A DNA stretch of 37,437 nt from Puniceicoccales bacterium (GTDB lineage Bacteria; Verrucomicrobiota; Verrucomicrobiia; Opitutales; JAIRLG01): assembly GCA_031279255.1 (NCBI GenBank), contig JAITIW010000040.1, forward strand, positions 1 to 37,437, given 5' to 3'. The notes under the pieces are model-generated. The model saw nothing but the letters and a program-made list of their open reading frames with translations. It ran no database searches and was not told the origin of the DNA. Position numbers and translations under genes: made by a program. Positions 17,026-24,686 of the stretch are shown piece by piece. The stretch's first letter is position 1. Each line of letters begins with the position of its first letter.

Positions 17026-17239
17026 TCCTCAACAAGGAGGATCTGGTACTTCCAGCCGATCCCAGGGTGGATTTCGTCAGAGATTCGGAGGATTTACAAG
17101 TCCTTCTGAAATGTTTCGAGAAGTATTTCGGAATAGTAAGTGATTTTGATAGGTCTTTTAGCGGGGGTCGTTCTCGACGCAGTGCATCTCATGCTTCCGC
17201 CGGTGCCGATCTGCGCTATGATTTGGGAATAACACTCCT
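17026..17239 (+). pseudogene. Decayed remainder of a duplicated dnaJ 5' segment
   Basis: After the stop of the J-domain fusion the dnaJ similarity continues in shifted frames: FDPQQGGSG...[17 protein letters not shown], then [20 protein letters not shown]. Bases 17163-17239 match 14884-14960 of dnaJ at 73 of 77 positions, while the middle of the G/F region is partly deleted. Similarity stops after AACACTCCT. There is no open frame joining these pieces, so this is a non-coding scar of a partial dnaJ duplication, and it is recent given the near identity. Confidence 0.85.
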
Positions 17240-17307
17240 GCATCTTTCTCTGGAATCAAGGTTTCTGCTACTCCAGTTGAAGAGTTGAAAATCAGTGGAT
17301 GAAAACA

Positions 17308-17994
17308 TCAACTGGCAGCCGAATTGGCCAATTGTCGTTTGACTTCCTGCGTGAGTTCCTGGATATTTCCCCGTATGCCAGCCAGAGTAGGATTTTCGGC
17401 AGCTTTACCAAAATCGGAGTACAGCTGGTCCGCTTTTTCCAAAAACGACAAAGCCGATGAAAATTGCTGAGCATCCTTGTGGCATTCCGCAGCCGATAGC
17501 AATAGCACAGGATTATCGGGGAAAAGATTGACGAGAAAATCATAAATTTTCGATGCGGTTGCGAGGTCTCGGTTGGCCACGTCTTCCGCCAGCATCATGT
17601 AAGCATAGAGATTGCAATTCCCATCGTTGAGAAAGAGCGTCAAGAGCTGAAATAATTTTCCGGATAGTTCCGCTTTCCCCCGCTGCATCAGCATCTCCGC
17701 TTCTCGCTCAACGGCCGATGTATCCTCATCGGAAAGAACCTGAAGAGCATCTGCGATCCCTTTTTCCTCCAAGGTCTGCAAGACTTTGAGGCCGATGGGC
17801 CGTAATTCCTCTTTTTTCAAAAGATATTCCAAAGCTTCTTGATAGGACGATTCCGATTGCTGCATGATATTTTGCAGAGACAGGGTCTCTTTCTGCGGAG
17901 CTTCTTCCTGCGGGAAGGGAATTGCTTTCAGCACAGAAGCAATGCCTTCTAGAAAAAGAGCAATCCTGGCATCTGATGATTCACTTTTAGTCAT
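17308..17994 (-). CDS. SycD/LcrH-like type III secretion chaperone (TPR protein)
   Basis: Protein of 228 residues with TPR-like repeats in its second half. The block EAEMLMQRGKAELSGKLFQL...AYMMLAEDVANRDLATASKIYDFLVNLFPDNPVLLLSAAECHKDAQQFSSALSFLEKADQL follows the SycD/LcrH pattern, including the typical AAEC in the third repeat. Such chaperones hold translocator proteins in the cytoplasm before type III secretion. It is longer than the usual 160-170 residues because of a helical N-terminal part of about 90 residues. No other type III gene is in the window. It converges on the exported J-domain gene. An unrelated TPR adaptor is the main alternative. Confidence 0.6.
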   Translation of the reverse strand: MTKSESSDARIALFLEGIASVLKAIPFPQEEAPQKETLSLQNIMQQSESSYQEALEYLLKKEELRPIGLKVLQTLEEKGIADALQVLSDEDTSAVEREAEMLMQRGKAELSGKLFQLLTLFLNDGNCNLYAYMMLAEDVANRDLATASKIYDFLVNLFPDNPVLLLSAAECHKDAQQFSSALSFLEKADQLYSDFGKAAENPTLAGIRGNIQELTQEVKRQLANSAAS

Positions 17995-18225
17995 TCCATT
18001 ACCTTTCCATCCACTATGAATTACAAGAAAGCATTCTATGAAAAAGAGCTCTCTCTGGCAATGAGAAAAATATCTGCGATCTGTTTTAAGTATTAAATAG
18101 GAATTTTCTTTTTCCTGAATTGAAAAAAGAGATAAAGTGGAATGCTTTTCAAAGAAAGAAGTATCTTGTGGTTATTTTTATCCGTTCGTGCCGTAAAATC
18201 CCATTATTTATGACGAGGATATAGG

Positions 18226-18426
18226 GTGCCACAATACACCGGTCAAAAATGCTCACACTGCGGATATATTGCAGAAGAAAATCGCGAAAGCCAAGCGAAA
18301 TTTAAATGTTACAATAGCCGTTTCGAAGTGCACGCATTGACCACAATAATAGGATATGCCATCGAAGTTTGTGGAGAGATCAGCGCAAGCCGACTCTGCG
18401 AAGCAGAAACCTCCCTAGCGCAATAA
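18226..18426 (+). pseudogene. C-terminal remnant of a TnpB (IS200/IS605 OrfB-type) protein
   Basis: A 66-codon frame whose product PQYTGQKCSHCGYIAEENRE-SQAKFKC matches the zinc-ribbon end of TnpB, the RNA-guided nuclease of IS200/IS605 and IS607 elements (family form: TSQxCPxCGxxxxxNRxxQxxFxCxxCG). The first CxxC is intact; the second is broken (KCYNSRF instead of KCxxCGF), and the RuvC catalytic region is absent. It begins at a GTG with no transposase before it. It is therefore an insertion-sequence relic. A terminal hairpin follows at 18438-18460. Confidence 0.75.
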
Positions 18427-18437
18427 TCGAGAATCCT

Positions 18438-18460
18438 CATCCTCTAGGACACGGAGGATG
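18438..18460 (+). mobile_element. Hairpin at the likely right end of the TnpB element
   Basis: CATCCTC (18438-18444) and GAGGATG (18454-18460) form a 7-bp stem around a 9-base loop, 12 bp after the TnpB remnant stop. IS200/IS605 elements carry subterminal hairpins at this position that TnpA recognises, and their guide RNA ends there. The left end is not recognisable. Confidence 0.4.
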
Positions 18461-18478
18461 TTAGACTTCCTGAAAACC

Positions 18479-18579
18479 GCCGCCTTTAGAGCCCTTCGGG
18501 CTCGCCTGCGTAGCAGGCAGGCGGTCTGAGAAAAATGAAAGGCGAACAAGCCTTCATTTTTCTCGGCCGCAAAGGCGGC
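18479..18579 (-). repeat. Cloverleaf repeat, copy 3 (inverted)
   Basis: A 101-bp element in the same orientation as copy 2. Outer stem: GCCGCCTTT (18479-18487) with AAAGGCGGC (18571-18579). Inside: GAGCCC-TTC-GGGCTC (18489-18503), GCCTGC-GTA-GCAGGC (18504-18518) and the long hairpin (18521-18570), with GCGG/CCGC at its base and twelve paired bases GAGAAAAATGAA/TTCATTTTTCTC. The middle hairpin differs from the other copies by a C-to-T and a matching G-to-A, keeping the pair. It begins 18 bp after the TnpB end hairpin and 57 bp from the TatD remnant. Confidence 0.85.
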
Positions 18580-18635
18580 CGATTGACCGAACGCTTCCAG
18601 TTGGCGGTTCTTTCGATTTTCTGAGATTTTGTCCG

Positions 18636-18902
18636 AAGTCCAAAGAATGCCATGGCATTATGTTCGAGATGTCTAGCCAATTCCAATAGCGATACTCTCA
18701 AATATTAAGCGATATATTGTGCCACTAAAGATAAATAAACCGGTTCATTGACTTTTCCTCGATGAGGAACAGGGGCCAAATAAGGAGCATCGGTCTCGAT
18801 CATGAACCATTCGATTCCCTGTATCTTAAGCTTCCCGAACGTTTTCGGCGTTTTTAAATCACTCTTTACACGCTCTTTGGCGAACTTTTTGTCATGGAAT
18901 CG
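18636..18902 (-). pseudogene. C-terminal remnant of a TatD-family DNase
   Basis: The minus strand directly after the mutS stop encodes [20 protein letters not shown] then [15 protein letters not shown], a stop (TAA, 18705-18707), and YLRVSLLELARHLEHNAMAFFGL. This is the C-terminus of TatD metal-dependent deoxyribonucleases (family pattern LETDxPYLAPxPxRGKxNEP...VAxxIA...NAxxxFGL). The TAA stands where a Gln codon (CAA) would fit, and the N-terminal three quarters with the metal-binding HxH are missing. The remnant is in the same frame as mutS, separated only by the TGA. It is a broken gene rather than a working one. Confidence 0.75.
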
Positions 18903-21455
18903 TCACTCAAAAGACCAGTCCATCTGTTGGGATGCATCATCTAATTTGTTACTTATTTTCCCGTGGTGTTTTTGGGAAAGCATATGCTGCAAGAGCGTGC
19001 CTTCATTTTCCAATTCATGGAGAATTTCTTGTGCTCGTGCAATGACAGAAGTCGGCAGACCCGCTAAGCGTGCAACTTGGATGCCATAGGATCGATCGGC
19101 AAATCCCGGGATGACATTGCGTAAAAAGATGATCTCGTCGTTCCATTCTTTGACGGTGATGTGGTAATTCCGCAAGCGCGGTAGGGAACGTTCCAATTGA
19201 GTAAGTTCGTGGTAATGGGTCGCGAAGAGCGTTTTGGGCCCGGCATCACTTGTACCATGCAGATATTCGGCCACAGACCAGGCGATGCTGAGTCCATCGT
19301 AGGTACTGGTACCGCGACCAATTTCGTCGAGAATGATGAGACTTCGTGGCGAGGCGTAATGAAGGATATTGGCCGTTTCGATCATTTCGACCATAAACGT
19401 CGAATTGCCATGAATGAGATCATCGCTGGCCCCTACGCGCGAAAAGATACGATCCAAAAGCCCTACGTGGCATTTTTTTGCCGGTACCCAAGAGCCAAGG
19501 TGCGCCATGAGGGCGATGAGGGCGACTTGCCGAATATAGGTTGACTTGCCAGCCATATTAGGACCCGTAATGAGTAAGATCTGTTCTGTCGAAGAGCCGA
19601 GATGTGTATCATTGGGAATAAAAGACGACGATGTGGCCCGTTCCTGAGAAAAAATTTGCTCCACGACCGGATGTCGGCCTTCAACGATTTCCAACTGATC
19701 CGAATCATCGATCTCAGGGCAGCAGTATTCCCTTTCCTTGGCGAGAATAGCCCATGAGCCAAAGAGGTCTATTTCCGCCATGACATGGGCAACGGCGTGC
19801 AAAGCCTTGGCGTAGGGCAATAGGTGGTCTATGAGATTGGAGAAATGCCGCTGTTCCAATTGAAGAATTTCGTCCTTGGCATGGAAGATTTCCCGCTCTT
19901 TGGCCCGAAGGTCTTCAGTGGTATAGCGTTCGGCATTAACAGTGGTTTGACGGCGAATGTAGTGATGCGGAACTAGGGACAGGTTGGATTTCGTAATTTC
20001 GATAAAATAGCCAAAATTATGGTTATATTTAACGCGAAGATTGCGGATACCGGTTTTTTTCTGTTCTTCCGCTTCGAGTTCCTGCAGCCACAGTTGATGA
20101 TTTCCTGTGATGTGGTGCAGGCGATCCAGATCGGGATCATATTGCTCGCGGATAAAGCTGCCTTCCGAAATATTATTGGGAAGCTCATCCAGGAGCGCCC
20201 GGGATAGGAGCTCCGTAAGCTCATCAAATCCAGAAAAACACTCGGCCATATGCTGGATTTTCTCGGACTCAAAAGCACGTAACTGTTCTTCAATGTGTGG
20301 AAAAAGTTTCAAGCTCTTTCGAATGGCTCCCAGTTCTCTTGGATTGGTCGTCCGGTGCTGAATTCGCGTCAATGTCCGAGGAATATCGCAGGATGTCCTG
20401 AGAAATCCTTGCAGAGAAATGGCTTTTTTTTCTTCCTCAAAAAAAGAAGAAACTAAGTCCTGACGCCGTTGAATTTCTTTCAAATCCAGTGGCGGCGTCA
20501 TCAGGTATGTCTCCAAAAGACGAGCTCCCATACTCGTCTGCGTCCTATCCATGACTTTTAACAATGACCCTTCGCGTTTACCGGAATAAGTATAGAAAAT
20601 CTCCAGATGAGACTGTGTTATTTTATCCAGCACCAAGAAATCTTGAATTTTATACTCCTTGAGGGAATACAAATTATGAGGAGATTGGCGTAAATTCTCA
20701 CTGATATAGCGGATAAGAGCGGCTGCTGTCCCTAAAGCTGGGTGTGTTTCAGGAATGCTAAATCCCAAAAGATTGGCCACTCCTAGTATTTCCTTAAGGA
20801 GCATATAGCCCGTTGTAATATCAAAGGCATAGGGAGAAATTTCAGATCGAAGGATAGGATGAATGACCGCTTTTAAAGTCGACAATGCTTTTTCGTCGAG
20901 AAATTGTTCCCAATCTTCTTCGGCATGTTCACTGATCACCACTTCTGTCGCATGGAGCGTCTGAAATACGGACAAAAATGTTTGAAAATCTGGGGTGGTG
21001 AACAGAGAAAAATTTCCGGTCGACATCTCGAGCCAAGCGAGCTGAAAGCCATTTTTTTCGATGGAAAAAGAGGACAGAAAACGATTATGCGACGCTTCGA
21101 GGTGCTGATCCTCGATCGTTGTTCCTGGGGAAAGAATGCGCGTAATTTCCCTCCGTACTAATTTTCCCGATTGAGGATTTTCCACTTGATCGCAAATGGC
21201 TATTTTATAGCCTCCGTTGAGAACTTTTGCGATATACGTCTCGGCGGCATGGAAAGGAATACCGGCCATCGGAACATCTTGGCGCTGAGTTAAGGTAATG
21301 CCCAATAATCGCGAACCGATTTCAGCATCTTCCCCGAACATTTCGTAAAAATCTCCTAATCGAAAAAAGAGAAGCGTTCGGCTCGGTAAAGAACGACGAA
21401 TTTCCCAGTATTGCCGCATCATGGGCGTCGAAAAGCCTAAATCGTTGGGGTGCAT
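18903..21455 (-). CDS. mutS: DNA mismatch repair protein MutS
   Basis: Mismatch-recognition ATPase, 850 residues, of normal length. The mismatch-reading Phe-x-Glu is in FRLGDFYEMFGEDA (about 30-43). The ATPase has Walker A GPNMAGKSTY near 632, Walker B LIILDEIGRGTSTYDG, and THYHELTQLE. The start MHPNDLGFSTPMMRQYWEI matches the family N-terminus. The protein ends with a short tail, DWSFE, directly followed by TGA and the in-frame TatD remnant. It is transcribed in the same direction as exbB and exbD, which lie just upstream. Confidence 0.98.
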   Translation of the reverse strand: MHPNDLGFSTPMMRQYWEIRRSLPSRTLLFFRLGDFYEMFGEDAEIGSRLLGITLTQRQDVPMAGIPFHAAETYIAKVLNGGYKIAICDQVENPQSGKLVRREITRILSPGTTIEDQHLEASHNRFLSSFSIEKNGFQLAWLEMSTGNFSLFTTPDFQTFLSVFQTLHATEVVISEHAEEDWEQFLDEKALSTLKAVIHPILRSEISPYAFDITTGYMLLKEILGVANLLGFSIPETHPALGTAAALIRYISENLRQSPHNLYSLKEYKIQDFLVLDKITQSHLEIFYTYSGKREGSLLKVMDRTQTSMGARLLETYLMTPPLDLKEIQRRQDLVSSFFEEEKKAISLQGFLRTSCDIPRTLTRIQHRTTNPRELGAIRKSLKLFPHIEEQLRAFESEKIQHMAECFSGFDELTELLSRALLDELPNNISEGSFIREQYDPDLDRLHHITGNHQLWLQELEAEEQKKTGIRNLRVKYNHNFGYFIEITKSNLSLVPHHYIRRQTTVNAERYTTEDLRAKEREIFHAKDEILQLEQRHFSNLIDHLLPYAKALHAVAHVMAEIDLFGSWAILAKEREYCCPEIDDSDQLEIVEGRHPVVEQIFSQERATSSSFIPNDTHLGSSTEQILLITGPNMAGKSTYIRQVALIALMAHLGSWVPAKKCHVGLLDRIFSRVGASDDLIHGNSTFMVEMIETANILHYASPRSLIILDEIGRGTSTYDGLSIAWSVAEYLHGTSDAGPKTLFATHYHELTQLERSLPRLRNYHITVKEWNDEIIFLRNVIPGFADRSYGIQVARLAGLPTSVIARAQEILHELENEGTLLQHMLSQKHHGKISNKLDDASQQMDWSFE

Positions 21456-21504
21456 CTTAAGTTTAAAATGAGCCGTGATAAGAAATTTTATCGGCCATGA
21501 AAAT

Positions 21505-21939
21505 TTACTCCTTTTTTTCGCTTTCTAAGCAGGCAATTTGTATCTGTTCAAATCCAGCCCGTTTGGCCATAACACTGACTTGGCATAGGACATTGATGGA
21601 AAGGTTTTTGTCCGGTCGGACGAGCAGAATAGCCGGTCGTTGGGTATGATATACGAGAAAATTTTCCAAAATCTCCTGTAAATTATCCAAGGAAATGATC
21701 TTCCCATCGAAAAAAAAGAGGCGATCGTTGGATAATGTCAGTACTCCCGTAGTGGGTGCGGCTGCTAAAGGATCTGTGATGCGTGGCAAATCGACCGTAA
21801 TGCCCGGTGAAAAGACAAATCGCGAACCCAGGAGATAAAAAAGAAAAATGATGAACCATACGTTGGCAAATGCCCAGAAATCTAAAAAATGATCCGGTTC
21901 TCGGAGGCGACAAAAAGGCGTAAATTCAGATATCTTCAT
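21505..21939 (-). CDS. ExbD/TolR-family biopolymer transport protein
   Basis: Inner-membrane protein of 144 residues with one N-terminal membrane helix (about 24-41, ANVWFIIFLFYLL) and a periplasmic domain containing SPGITVDLPRI, the family motif after the helix. LTLSNDRLFFFDGKIISLDNL and ILLVRPDKNLSINVLCQVSVMAKRAGF are typical. The ion-path Asp normally at the start of the helix is DFWAF here (Asp20). With ExbB it forms a proton-driven motor that powers TonB-dependent import or a Tol-like system. It lies 18 bp downstream of exbB. Confidence 0.9.
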   Translation of the reverse strand: MKISEFTPFCRLREPDHFLDFWAFANVWFIIFLFYLLGSRFVFSPGITVDLPRITDPLAAAPTTGVLTLSNDRLFFFDGKIISLDNLQEILENFLVYHTQRPAILLVRPDKNLSINVLCQVSVMAKRAGFEQIQIACLESEKKE

Positions 21940-21957
21940 AGAAATTTTCTCTTAGTC

Positions 21958-22608
21958 TCATGGGACATAAATGTCTTCTTTCAATCGCTCCTGCCGCGAA
22001 TAAGTATCGGCTATCTGAAGAATATGATTATAAGCCCATTCCATTTCGCGGATGAGAGCCTTCGAGCGACCATAGAGAAAATGGTAAAATAAATTGGAAA
22101 AAACAGCGATGATGAGACCGGCAGCCGTTAATAAAATACAGGATATGATATACTCCGCAAAAGCATTGGCTCCTGTATAGGCTCCGATATTTTCCAGCCG
22201 ACGAAACATATCCAGAAACCCGAGAGTAGTCCCGAGAAGGCCGATAATGGGAGCAATCTTGGCTATGGCACTTAAAGCTCCTATGCGCCGTTCATAGAGC
22301 GGCAGTTCCAACAGAGCCGTTGCGCGGGTTTGTCGCTGACGTTCTTCAGCTGGACGATGAATATGAATCAATGCTGTTTTGGCAATTTGAGCCACGGGGT
22401 GAAGCGTTTCTTCACAGAGCGTGAGCGCTTCCGCTAGGCGATTTTTCTGTAAAATATTTTTTAAGCCCTCGATGAAGGCTGGTGTTTGAAGCCGACCTTG
22501 GTGCAAAAAGATAAAACGTTCCAGGAAAAATAACAGGGAAAGTAATCCCAGAAATATCATGAAGGACATGAGTCCGTGCCCAATCCAGAAAAATTGAACG
22601 ATTGTCAT
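21958..22608 (-). CDS. ExbB/TolQ-family proton channel protein
   Basis: Integral membrane protein, 216 residues, with three hydrophobic segments (about 9-30, 112-135 and 150-175) and the conserved segment LSAIAKIAPIIGLLGTTLGFLDMF, the MotA/TolQ/ExbB signature. A long cytoplasmic loop lies between the first two helices, as expected. It makes the pentameric proton channel around ExbD. Paired with exbD downstream; no tonB is visible nearby, so whether it drives TonB or Tol cannot be settled. Confidence 0.92.
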   Translation of the reverse strand: MTIVQFFWIGHGLMSFMIFLGLLSLLFFLERFIFLHQGRLQTPAFIEGLKNILQKNRLAEALTLCEETLHPVAQIAKTALIHIHRPAEERQRQTRATALLELPLYERRIGALSAIAKIAPIIGLLGTTLGFLDMFRRLENIGAYTGANAFAEYIISCILLTAAGLIIAVFSNLFYHFLYGRSKALIREMEWAYNHILQIADTYSRQERLKEDIYVP

Positions 22609-22694
22609 AGATGGCGATCATCCAAATGGCTATAAAATTATTGTCGAAACTTTTTTACTTTGACAGCCCATAAGTCAGAGTTTCGCTAAAATCC

Positions 22695-23303
22695 ATGATT
22701 TTGGGTATGTCTGTTGCTAGCATTTGCTTACTAGGGAATCCTGCGCTGAGAACTCCCGCTACAGAGGTGAAAATTTTTGATCAGCCGAGAAAAAATCTCT
22801 ATAGAAAAATGCTACAGATAATGCACAAGGCAAAGGGCATTGGCATTGCTGCTCAGCAAGTAGGATGGACAGAACGAGTCTGTATCATCGATCTAGGTTC
22901 TGCAAGCCGTCAGCCTGACATTGTAGGAACTTGTATCTTCGATGGACAACCCACAGTGGTCGCTGACCTCATGCCCTTGATAGTGATCAATCCCGTTGTG
23001 CTCAACACATCGGCTGAAAAATTGCTCAGCCAAGAAGGTTGTCTCTCCATCCCTGGTATCCAAGCTTCCGTAGAACGATTTTCAAGGATAACGATCCGAT
23101 TCCAAGATGAAGGGGGGAAGGAGCATACTTTGGAATGTGAAAAACTCTTTGCCATCTGCTTGCAGCATGAGACGGAGCATTTGGATGGTACTCTTTTTAT
23201 CGATCATCTCGACGAAGCGGGAAAAGTGCGTATCCAGCCGCAGCTCGATGCCATACGGCGCAGAGGAGAACAACAAAAAGTCGCGCCATTGAATTTACAG
23301 TAA
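22695..23303 (+). CDS. def: Peptide deformylase
   Basis: Metalloenzyme that removes the formyl group from new proteins. All three motifs are present: GIGIAAQQVG, EGCLSIPG (metal Cys) and QHETEHLDG (two metal His and the catalytic Glu). In the third motif Glu replaces the usual Asp before the second His, a conservative change. 202 residues from the first ATG; the second ATG (22707), which has GGG just upstream, is an equally good start and would fit the usual short lead before LLGNPALR. It diverges from exbB and converges on ispH. Confidence 0.96.
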   Translation: MILGMSVASICLLGNPALRTPATEVKIFDQPRKNLYRKMLQIMHKAKGIGIAAQQVGWTERVCIIDLGSASRQPDIVGTCIFDGQPTVVADLMPLIVINPVVLNTSAEKLLSQEGCLSIPGIQASVERFSRITIRFQDEGGKEHTLECEKLFAICLQHETEHLDGTLFIDHLDEAGKVRIQPQLDAIRRRGEQQKVAPLNLQ

Positions 23304-23406
23304 TCTGGTGAATAATTCAAGTTCTGGAGAGATAAATCAGTTTCCGTAATAAAGCTTTGTGGCTCCTGATATTTTTGCATTTGAGCCTCTCAGGTGTATT
23401 TTTCTT

Positions 23407-23509
23407 ATTTGCCGCCTTTGCGTCTGGAGAAAATGCAAAGCGGGAGCTTTCATTTTCCCAGCCGCTGCCCGCGTAGCGGGCGAGCCCGAAGGGCTCAAAG
23501 GCGGCAAAT
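23407..23509 (+). repeat. Cloverleaf repeat, copy 4
   Basis: A 103-bp element in the orientation of copy 1. Outer stem: 14 perfect bp, ATTTGCCGCCTTTG (23407-23420) with CAAAGGCGGCAAAT (23496-23509). Inside: the long hairpin (about 23421-23464) with GAAAATG/CATTTTC and AAAGC/GCTTT around GGGA; GCCCGC-GTA-GCGGGC (23467-23481); and GAGCCC-GAA-GGGCTC (23482-23496). It sits in the 336-bp convergent gap between def and ispH, which otherwise holds no gene. Confidence 0.87.
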
Positions 23510-23639
23510 CCGCCAGTCAGAATGGAATCGATTTTTGGAAATACGACACTCTGCTCAAAAATTCACCAAATGAAGCAGGCCTTTTAGGATAAGACTGCGT
23601 TTCCTTTATATCTCCCTGCGAAGAGTTTTTTATTTTTCT

Positions 23640-24533
23640 TCAAAAATTTGAAAATTTTTTTCGCAAGAAATCTACGATTTTTTGAATATTTTCTTCCGAA
23701 GCGGATGTTCCGGAACAGATGCCTAATTTTTGAACAGAGCGTAAGGTCTCGAGGTTAATTTCTTTCTCATTCTCGATGTGATACGTAGACGTATGGGATG
23801 CCTGCGCTATGGCGACAAGTCGCCGTGTATTAGCAGAATTCTTTCCGCCGATGACCAGAATAGCATCAACGCCAAGCCGCAGCGCATTCCGTAAGGACTG
23901 CTGTCGCTGTCGCGTTGCGGAGCAGATCGTGTTACGGATGATCAATTGAGGCAATTTTTTGCTTAGGTATCGCGCAGCCTGTTCCAAGAAATTTACATCA
24001 AGTGTGGATTGACTGGTTAAGAGATGAGGCTGCGCAAGGGTATTTTTTTCCACATTGTTCAAAAAATGATCTAGGGAAGGCATATCCTGAAAAACAAAAC
24101 AAGATGTTTTGGCATGGGCTTTGAGTCCCTGTATCTCCGCGTGCTCGGGATCTCCTAAAAGAAAAATAATATACCCTTTGCGGCTGTAGTGCTGAACAAG
24201 ATCCGCTGTACGAGCCACATGGGGACAGGTGGCATCCACCAATGAACAGTTATGGGAATGACACCAAGTCTTGAGCCAACAATGTCGATCGGGACTAATT
24301 CCATGGGCACGTATGAGGATAGCCGATGCGTTTTCCGGGCAAAAGGTATCCTTGATCTCCTTGGCCACAATACCTTCTTTTTCTAATGCCTCGAGAACCT
24401 GCCAATTGTGAATTAAAGGTCCATCCGTATAGACGGGGCCTGAAATTTTAGATTTTATTTCTCGAGCTCTCTCGATGGCTCGGCGTACGCCAAAACAAAA
24501 TCCTAAAGGTTCTATCCATATGATCTTGAGCAT
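23640..24533 (-). CDS. ispH: 4-hydroxy-3-methylbut-2-enyl diphosphate reductase
   Basis: Last enzyme of the MEP isoprenoid pathway, reducing HMBPP to IPP and DMAPP with a 4Fe-4S cluster. The three cluster cysteines are seen in GFCFGVRRA (about residue 13), VDATCPHV (about 99) and RNTICSATRQRQ (about 200). PEHAEIQGL carries the catalytic Glu region, and CSGTSASEENI replaces the common TAGAST element near the end. 297 residues, normal length. Monocistronic, convergent with def. Confidence 0.96.
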   Translation of the reverse strand: MLKIIWIEPLGFCFGVRRAIERAREIKSKISGPVYTDGPLIHNWQVLEALEKEGIVAKEIKDTFCPENASAILIRAHGISPDRHCWLKTWCHSHNCSLVDATCPHVARTADLVQHYSRKGYIIFLLGDPEHAEIQGLKAHAKTSCFVFQDMPSLDHFLNNVEKNTLAQPHLLTSQSTLDVNFLEQAARYLSKKLPQLIIRNTICSATRQRQQSLRNALRLGVDAILVIGGKNSANTRRLVAIAQASHTSTYHIENEKEINLETLRSVQKLGICSGTSASEENIQKIVDFLRKKFSNF

Positions 24534-24686
24534 GAAAATTTTTAAATTCTTAACAAAACCATGACATATGCCAATGCGTTGTGATGCCTCACATGAGAGG
24601 TATGAAAAATCGCCTCCCGATCAACTCATCTCTTGGCCTAGATTTGACACTTGCATCCTATAGCCAATTTTTAAATTTCTCATAGA

